From positions 367,642 to 431,641 of the forward strand of contig NZ_JBBNAD010000006.1 in assembly GCF_037996765.1 (NCBI RefSeq): a stretch of 64,000 nucleotides of DNA. Reading direction: 5' to 3'. The position numbers were made by a program, and so were the translations under genes. The notes under the pieces are model-generated. The model saw only the letters and a list, made by a program, of their open reading frames with translations. It was not told where the DNA came from and did not search any database. Below, in pieces: positions 61,339-64,000 of the stretch. Origin of the DNA: Bdellovibrio sp. GT3 (lineage in GTDB: Bacteria; Bdellovibrionota; Bdellovibrionia; Bdellovibrionales; Bdellovibrionaceae). The stretch's first letter is position 1. The number at the start of each line of letters is the position of its first letter.

Positions 61339-62082
61339 ATGCGACTGATTACCGCTCTTTTATTTATTCTAATTTCACTAAATGCCGTTGCGGCACCAGA
61401 GAAGACAAGCGCTCTTCCGAAACCGAAAGTCATTTTTTTTGACGTCAACGAAACTCTTTTAGATTTGGAAAGCATGAAACAACCTGTATCAACTGCTTTG
61501 GGTGGCAGACAGGACTTGCTGGCTTTATGGTTCTCCAGAATGCTTCATTACTCTTTGGTTTCTGTAGCAATCGGGCAATATAAGGATTTTGGTTCAGTAG
61601 GTGTAGCTGCATTAAAAATGGTGGGAGAAGAAAACGGTATTAAGATTTCAGACGATCAGGCAAAACAAGCAATTGTTCCTGCACTACTAAGTTTGAAACC
61701 TCATCCTGACGTGAAAGACGGCCTTAAAGAACTCAAAGGATATAAACTTGTTACATTCACAAACTCCAGCCCACAAGGAGTGAGTGCACAAATAAAGAAT
61801 GCACAATTAGAAGGAATTTTCACCCGAAGCCTTAGTACAGATGAGATTAAAAGCTTCAAACCATTTTTAAGAACTTATGAATGGGCGCTTAAAGAAATGA
61901 ACGTGAAACCCTCTGAGGCATTAATGGTAGCAGCTCATGGCTGGGATATTGCCGGAGCCCAAGCGGTTGGTATGCAGACGGCATTTATTTCTCGCAAAGG
62001 GCAAAGTCTCTATCCACTTTCACCCAAGCCAACATACGTCGTTCAAGATGTGAAAGAGTTAGCACAAGTTTTAAAGAAGTAA
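61339..62082 (+). CDS. Exported haloacid-dehalogenase type II-like HAD enzyme
   Basis: A 247-residue protein. ATG at 61339 has AAAGGTGG upstream and opens a signal peptide ending AVAAPEK; the frame is open upstream, but the earlier part is not protein-like. HAD motifs: I VIFFDVNETLLDL (Asp35), II YKLVTFTNSSPQG, III SFKPFLRTYEWAL (Lys), IV VAAHGWDIAGAQAVGMQTAFI. The DVNETL motif is that of L-2-haloacid dehalogenases. Export of such an enzyme is unusual. The substrate is uncertain. Confidence 0.85.
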   Translation: MRLITALLFILISLNAVAAPEKTSALPKPKVIFFDVNETLLDLESMKQPVSTALGGRQDLLALWFSRMLHYSLVSVAIGQYKDFGSVGVAALKMVGEENGIKISDDQAKQAIVPALLSLKPHPDVKDGLKELKGYKLVTFTNSSPQGVSAQIKNAQLEGIFTRSLSTDEIKSFKPFLRTYEWALKEMNVKPSEALMVAAHGWDIAGAQAVGMQTAFISRKGQSLYPLSPKPTYVVQDVKELAQVLKK

Positions 62083-62125
62083 ATCTAAGGTTGTTCTATC
62101 AGATTAAAGTAAGCACGGCATGTAA

Positions 62126-62545
62126 ATGTTTTTGCTTTACGCGGAGCTTGCCCATAAAGACGACTACTATTGGTTTGGCCTCTTCGAGAAAAAGAGCGGA
62201 CTCCTTGTGGGTGCGATCGATATTGACGTTCTCGTTCGTGGCTCTCATGAGTTTGCGAACTTTGGCTACGCTATTTACAATCGTCACTGGGGCCGTAGCT
62301 ATGGCCAGGAGGCCGCAAAAGCCGGACTAAAAATCGGCTTCAAATATCTAAAATTAAATAGACTGGAGGCGGCCATCAACCTCGACAATCGCAAATCAGT
62401 TCGTTTAGCAAAAGCCATAGGAATGCGAAAGGAAGGCATCAAGCGACGGTATTGGTTTGAACACGGAAAGTGGACCGATCATCTAATCTATGTCGCGAAT
62501 CCGGAGGATGTTGGCTTAAAGCCTACAAAACCAACTTCAAGTTAA
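62126..62545 (+). CDS. GNAT acetyltransferase (RimJ/RimL-like), N-terminally short
   Basis: A 139-residue GNAT protein. It shows the later part of the fold: FGLFEKKSGLLVGAIDIDVL, AIYNRHWGRSYGQEAAKAGLKIGF (acetyl-CoA loop), RLEAAINLDNRKSVRLAKAIGMRKEG and the ending RYWFEHGKWTDHLIYV. The first 40-60 residues usual for RimL-type enzymes are missing. A TAA lies just before the ATG, and there is no ribosome binding site. It may be a truncated gene. Confidence 0.6.
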   Translation: MFLLYAELAHKDDYYWFGLFEKKSGLLVGAIDIDVLVRGSHEFANFGYAIYNRHWGRSYGQEAAKAGLKIGFKYLKLNRLEAAINLDNRKSVRLAKAIGMRKEGIKRRYWFEHGKWTDHLIYVANPEDVGLKPTKPTSS

Positions 62546-62569
62546 AAAATTGCTGGGTCATCGCCCCCC

Positions 62570-62601
62570 ATAGGCGCATTGGTTAAAAACCTTGCGCCTA
62601 T
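62570..62601. promoter_or_regulatory. Long inverted repeat upstream of the LanC-like gene
   Basis: Perfect 9-bp arms ATAGGCGCA and TGCGCCTAT with an inner GGTT...AACC stem, ending 27 bases before the ATG at 62629. There is no T-run, so it is more likely an operator or leader hairpin than a terminator. Confidence 0.5.
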
Positions 62602-62628
62602 GCTATATTTGAAACTAAAATTCATTTG

Positions 62629-63774
62629 ATGCTCTTCGATCCAGAACGCCACACACAAATCACTACAGAAAAATGGAACAGCCAAAAGGTTTTGGAAGGC
62701 ATCCATCAGATTTTTGATTTTCTTTGCGCCGGAAGGGAAGAAAATGGTCTTTGGCCAGCCCACCCCGACGAAGAGAGCGACATTCCCTTCAATAAAAGTC
62801 TGTACAATGGTGCGACCGGAACTGTATGGGGACTTCTTCAGCTCAGCCAGTTTCTTAAACGAGACCTACCATTTGATCCCCAGCTAGCTGCTAAAAATAT
62901 TTATGACAGCTATCTCGCCGAACCAGACACAGGCTCAGTCGTTCCTTCGGTTCTATTGGGCGAAACCGGAGTTCTTTTACTCCTTAACAAACTGTCACCT
63001 TCTTCAGAGATTACTGAAAAACTGCGCAAGGCTATTTCTGCAAATACCAGAAATCCAGCGAACGAAGCCCTTTGGGGCTCCCCGGGAACAATGCTTGCTG
63101 CTTTAAGAATTGGCGCCACTGACTTATATACTACCAGCGCCGATTATCTTTTTGAGCAATGGACAAACCCCGAAGGTGACATGTGGATTTGGCACCAGGA
63201 TCTTTACGGAATGAATTTTAAATTTATCGGCGCGGGACATGGCTTCTTTGGCAATGTCCATGCCTTACTAGAAGGCTACCAGCTCCTGAAACCGAGTCAG
63301 CAACAGCAACTCCTTGAGCGCACTGTTGAAACGGCTTTAGCTTCTGCGCAACGTGAGAACGGCATGGCCAATTGGATGCCAGGGTTTTACATGAAAGATC
63401 CCCGTCCGCCTCTTACGCAGTGGTGCCACGGAGCTCCTGGTATTGTTACTTCACTTCGATCATTTCCAAAAAACCACTCTCCAGAACTTGAAAAACTTTT
63501 GCTTGAAGCAGGAGAAACTGTTTGGGCAAGCGGCCCGATGAAAAAGGGTGTCGGCATTTGCCATGGCACCGACGGCAACGGCTTCGCACTCCTACGTCTA
63601 TTCGAACGTACCGGCAACGAGATGTGGCTAGATAGAGCCCGTAGTTTTGCCATGCACGCATTGTCTCAACGAAATGGACGTTACACTCTGTGGACTGGTG
63701 AAGTTGGCTTGGCCCTTTACCTGATCGCTTGTATTCAGAACGCCGCTGACTTTCCAAGTTTAGATTATTTCTAA
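62629..63774 (+). CDS. LanC-like (lanthionine synthetase C-like) protein
   Basis: A 381-residue protein with the LanC (alpha,alpha)6 toroid pattern: SLYNGATGTVWGLLQLSQFL, VPSVLLGETGVLLLLN, ALWGSPGTMLAALRIG, FIGAGHGFFGNVHALLEGYQLL, QWCHGAPGIVTSLRSF, GICHGTDGNGFALLRLF. The zinc ligands Cys266, Cys311 and His312 are present. LanC enzymes add Cys thiols to dehydroamino acids in lantibiotics; stand-alone LanC-like proteins (LanCL) act on modified proteins. No LanB, LanM, precursor peptide or transporter is nearby. A TTG at 62626 is an alternative start. Confidence 0.87.
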   Translation: MLFDPERHTQITTEKWNSQKVLEGIHQIFDFLCAGREENGLWPAHPDEESDIPFNKSLYNGATGTVWGLLQLSQFLKRDLPFDPQLAAKNIYDSYLAEPDTGSVVPSVLLGETGVLLLLNKLSPSSEITEKLRKAISANTRNPANEALWGSPGTMLAALRIGATDLYTTSADYLFEQWTNPEGDMWIWHQDLYGMNFKFIGAGHGFFGNVHALLEGYQLLKPSQQQQLLERTVETALASAQRENGMANWMPGFYMKDPRPPLTQWCHGAPGIVTSLRSFPKNHSPELEKLLLEAGETVWASGPMKKGVGICHGTDGNGFALLRLFERTGNEMWLDRARSFAMHALSQRNGRYTLWTGEVGLALYLIACIQNAADFPSLDYF

Positions 63775-63810
63775 CTATAGATTTTCTTTGTATTGAATTT
63801 TTTAGACATA

Positions 63811-63835
63811 AAAAAACCGAAGACTAAGCTTCGGT
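63811..63835 (-). terminator. Intrinsic terminator for the minus-strand gene at the right edge
   Basis: ACCGAAG and CTTCGGT arms (7 bp, perfect) with a 6-nt loop. On the minus strand a run of T follows the stem, after the stop at 63852. On the plus strand the T-run is weak. Confidence 0.8.
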
Positions 63836-63851
63836 GATTTCTGCCATGTTT

Positions 63852-64000
63852 TCAGAGATAAGCAATACTATCGCCAATTTTACCCACGCAAAACTGGTAC
63901 TCTACAGCAAAAACATTCAACGTGATTTTCATACTTAAATGCTGTTCGTAAGTATATCCACCAGGAGTGATATAGGCATACTTAAGGTGCAGTGTCGTAA
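63852..64000 (-). CDS. C-terminal end of an unidentified gene (cut by window edge)
   Basis: The minus strand reads TTLHLKYAYITPGGYTYEQH, then LSMKITLNVFAVEYQFCVGK and IGDSIAYL before a TGA at 63852-63854, with a terminator directly downstream. The composition (alternating strands, Tyr-rich) and the terminator support a real gene. The rest lies beyond the window. It contains copy B of the 46-bp repeat, in frame. Confidence 0.7.
   Translation of the reverse strand, partial: TTLHLKYAYITPGGYTYEQHLSMKITLNVFAVEYQFCVGKIGDSIAYL
63896..63941 (-). repeat. 46-bp segment repeated in inverted orientation near 47.8 kb (copy B)
   Basis: The reverse complement of this stretch matches 47806-47851 at 43 of 46 positions, with 31 consecutive identities (63902-63932). 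Here the segment is internal to a coding region rather than at a start codon. Confidence 0.85.

Noticed and set aside
1..64000. tRNA, rRNA, CRISPR arrays, transposases and prophage genes
   Set aside because: Looked for by eye on both strands; none found. The scarred 57.5-62.6 kb region has no transposase or attachment-site repeat that I can see.

Overview
The window looks like chromosomal DNA of a Bdellovibrio-type predatory bacterium (Bdellovibrionota). This is inferred from gene style, not from a database match. About half of the proteins carry signal peptides or lipoboxes, many are secreted proteins of unknown function, and the set includes TIGR02147-family regulators, a degenerate HD-GYP protein, secreted hydrolases and nucleases, and several enzymes acting on peptide or protein. 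Codon use is mid-GC, with ordinary AGGAG-type ribosome binding sites. No rRNA, tRNA, CRISPR array, transposase or phage module was found.

Layout. 0-9.9 kb holds the start of an NAD malic enzyme (cut by the window edge), an amino-acid-type solute-binding protein, periplasmic and outer-membrane proteins, exported MsrA, a YccF-cardiolipin synthase pair and hisS. 9.9-27 kb is a run of single genes and short operons: an NAPE-PLD-like metallo-hydrolase, an SRPBCC protein, two alpha/beta hydrolases, a membrane-anchored glutamate-synthase-like flavoprotein, a degenerate GT51 domain protein, exported MsrB, a degenerate HD-GYP protein, a nitronate monooxygenase, a DMT permease, an HD phosphohydrolase, a secreted DRGH nuclease and a siderophore-interacting protein. 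27-40 kb is dominated by secreted proteins: a 1365-residue lipoprotein with Ig-like, Calx-beta and 14 RCC1-like repeats; a predicted protein-glutaminase-type enzyme; a beta-barrel protein that seems to start at CTG; and a triple-repeat protein with a Cys-His-Asp peptidase-like domain. 40-46 kb is housekeeping RNA modification (U32 hydroxylase, RlmI) with a chorismate-mutase-like protein and a JmjC-type oxygenase. 46-57.5 kb returns to secreted or envelope proteins.

The most interesting part is a recurring two-gene cassette. A TIGR02147-family regulator overlaps by 4 bp a secreted protein with a conserved HE(L/Y)LGL core. It occurs at 46.1-47.7 kb (+) and again at 58.2-59.7 kb (-). The second copy carries an extra C-terminal domain. 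That domain reappears alone in a divergently transcribed secreted protein at 60.0 kb. Two related 24-bp palindromes lie in the intergenic region between them. This looks like a self-regulated secreted-protein module.

The second cassette sits in a scarred stretch (57.5-62.6 kb) with a 5'-truncated acyltransferase-like gene, the C-terminal remnant of an rsgA gene and an N-terminally short GNAT protein. This suggests repeated insertion and deletion there. A LanC-like protein follows with no visible precursor peptide. Two segments of 46 bp, identical at 43 positions, lie 16 kb apart in inverted orientation. One forms the start codon and signal peptide of a glycine-rich secreted protein; the other lies inside the C-terminal coding region of the gene at the right edge.
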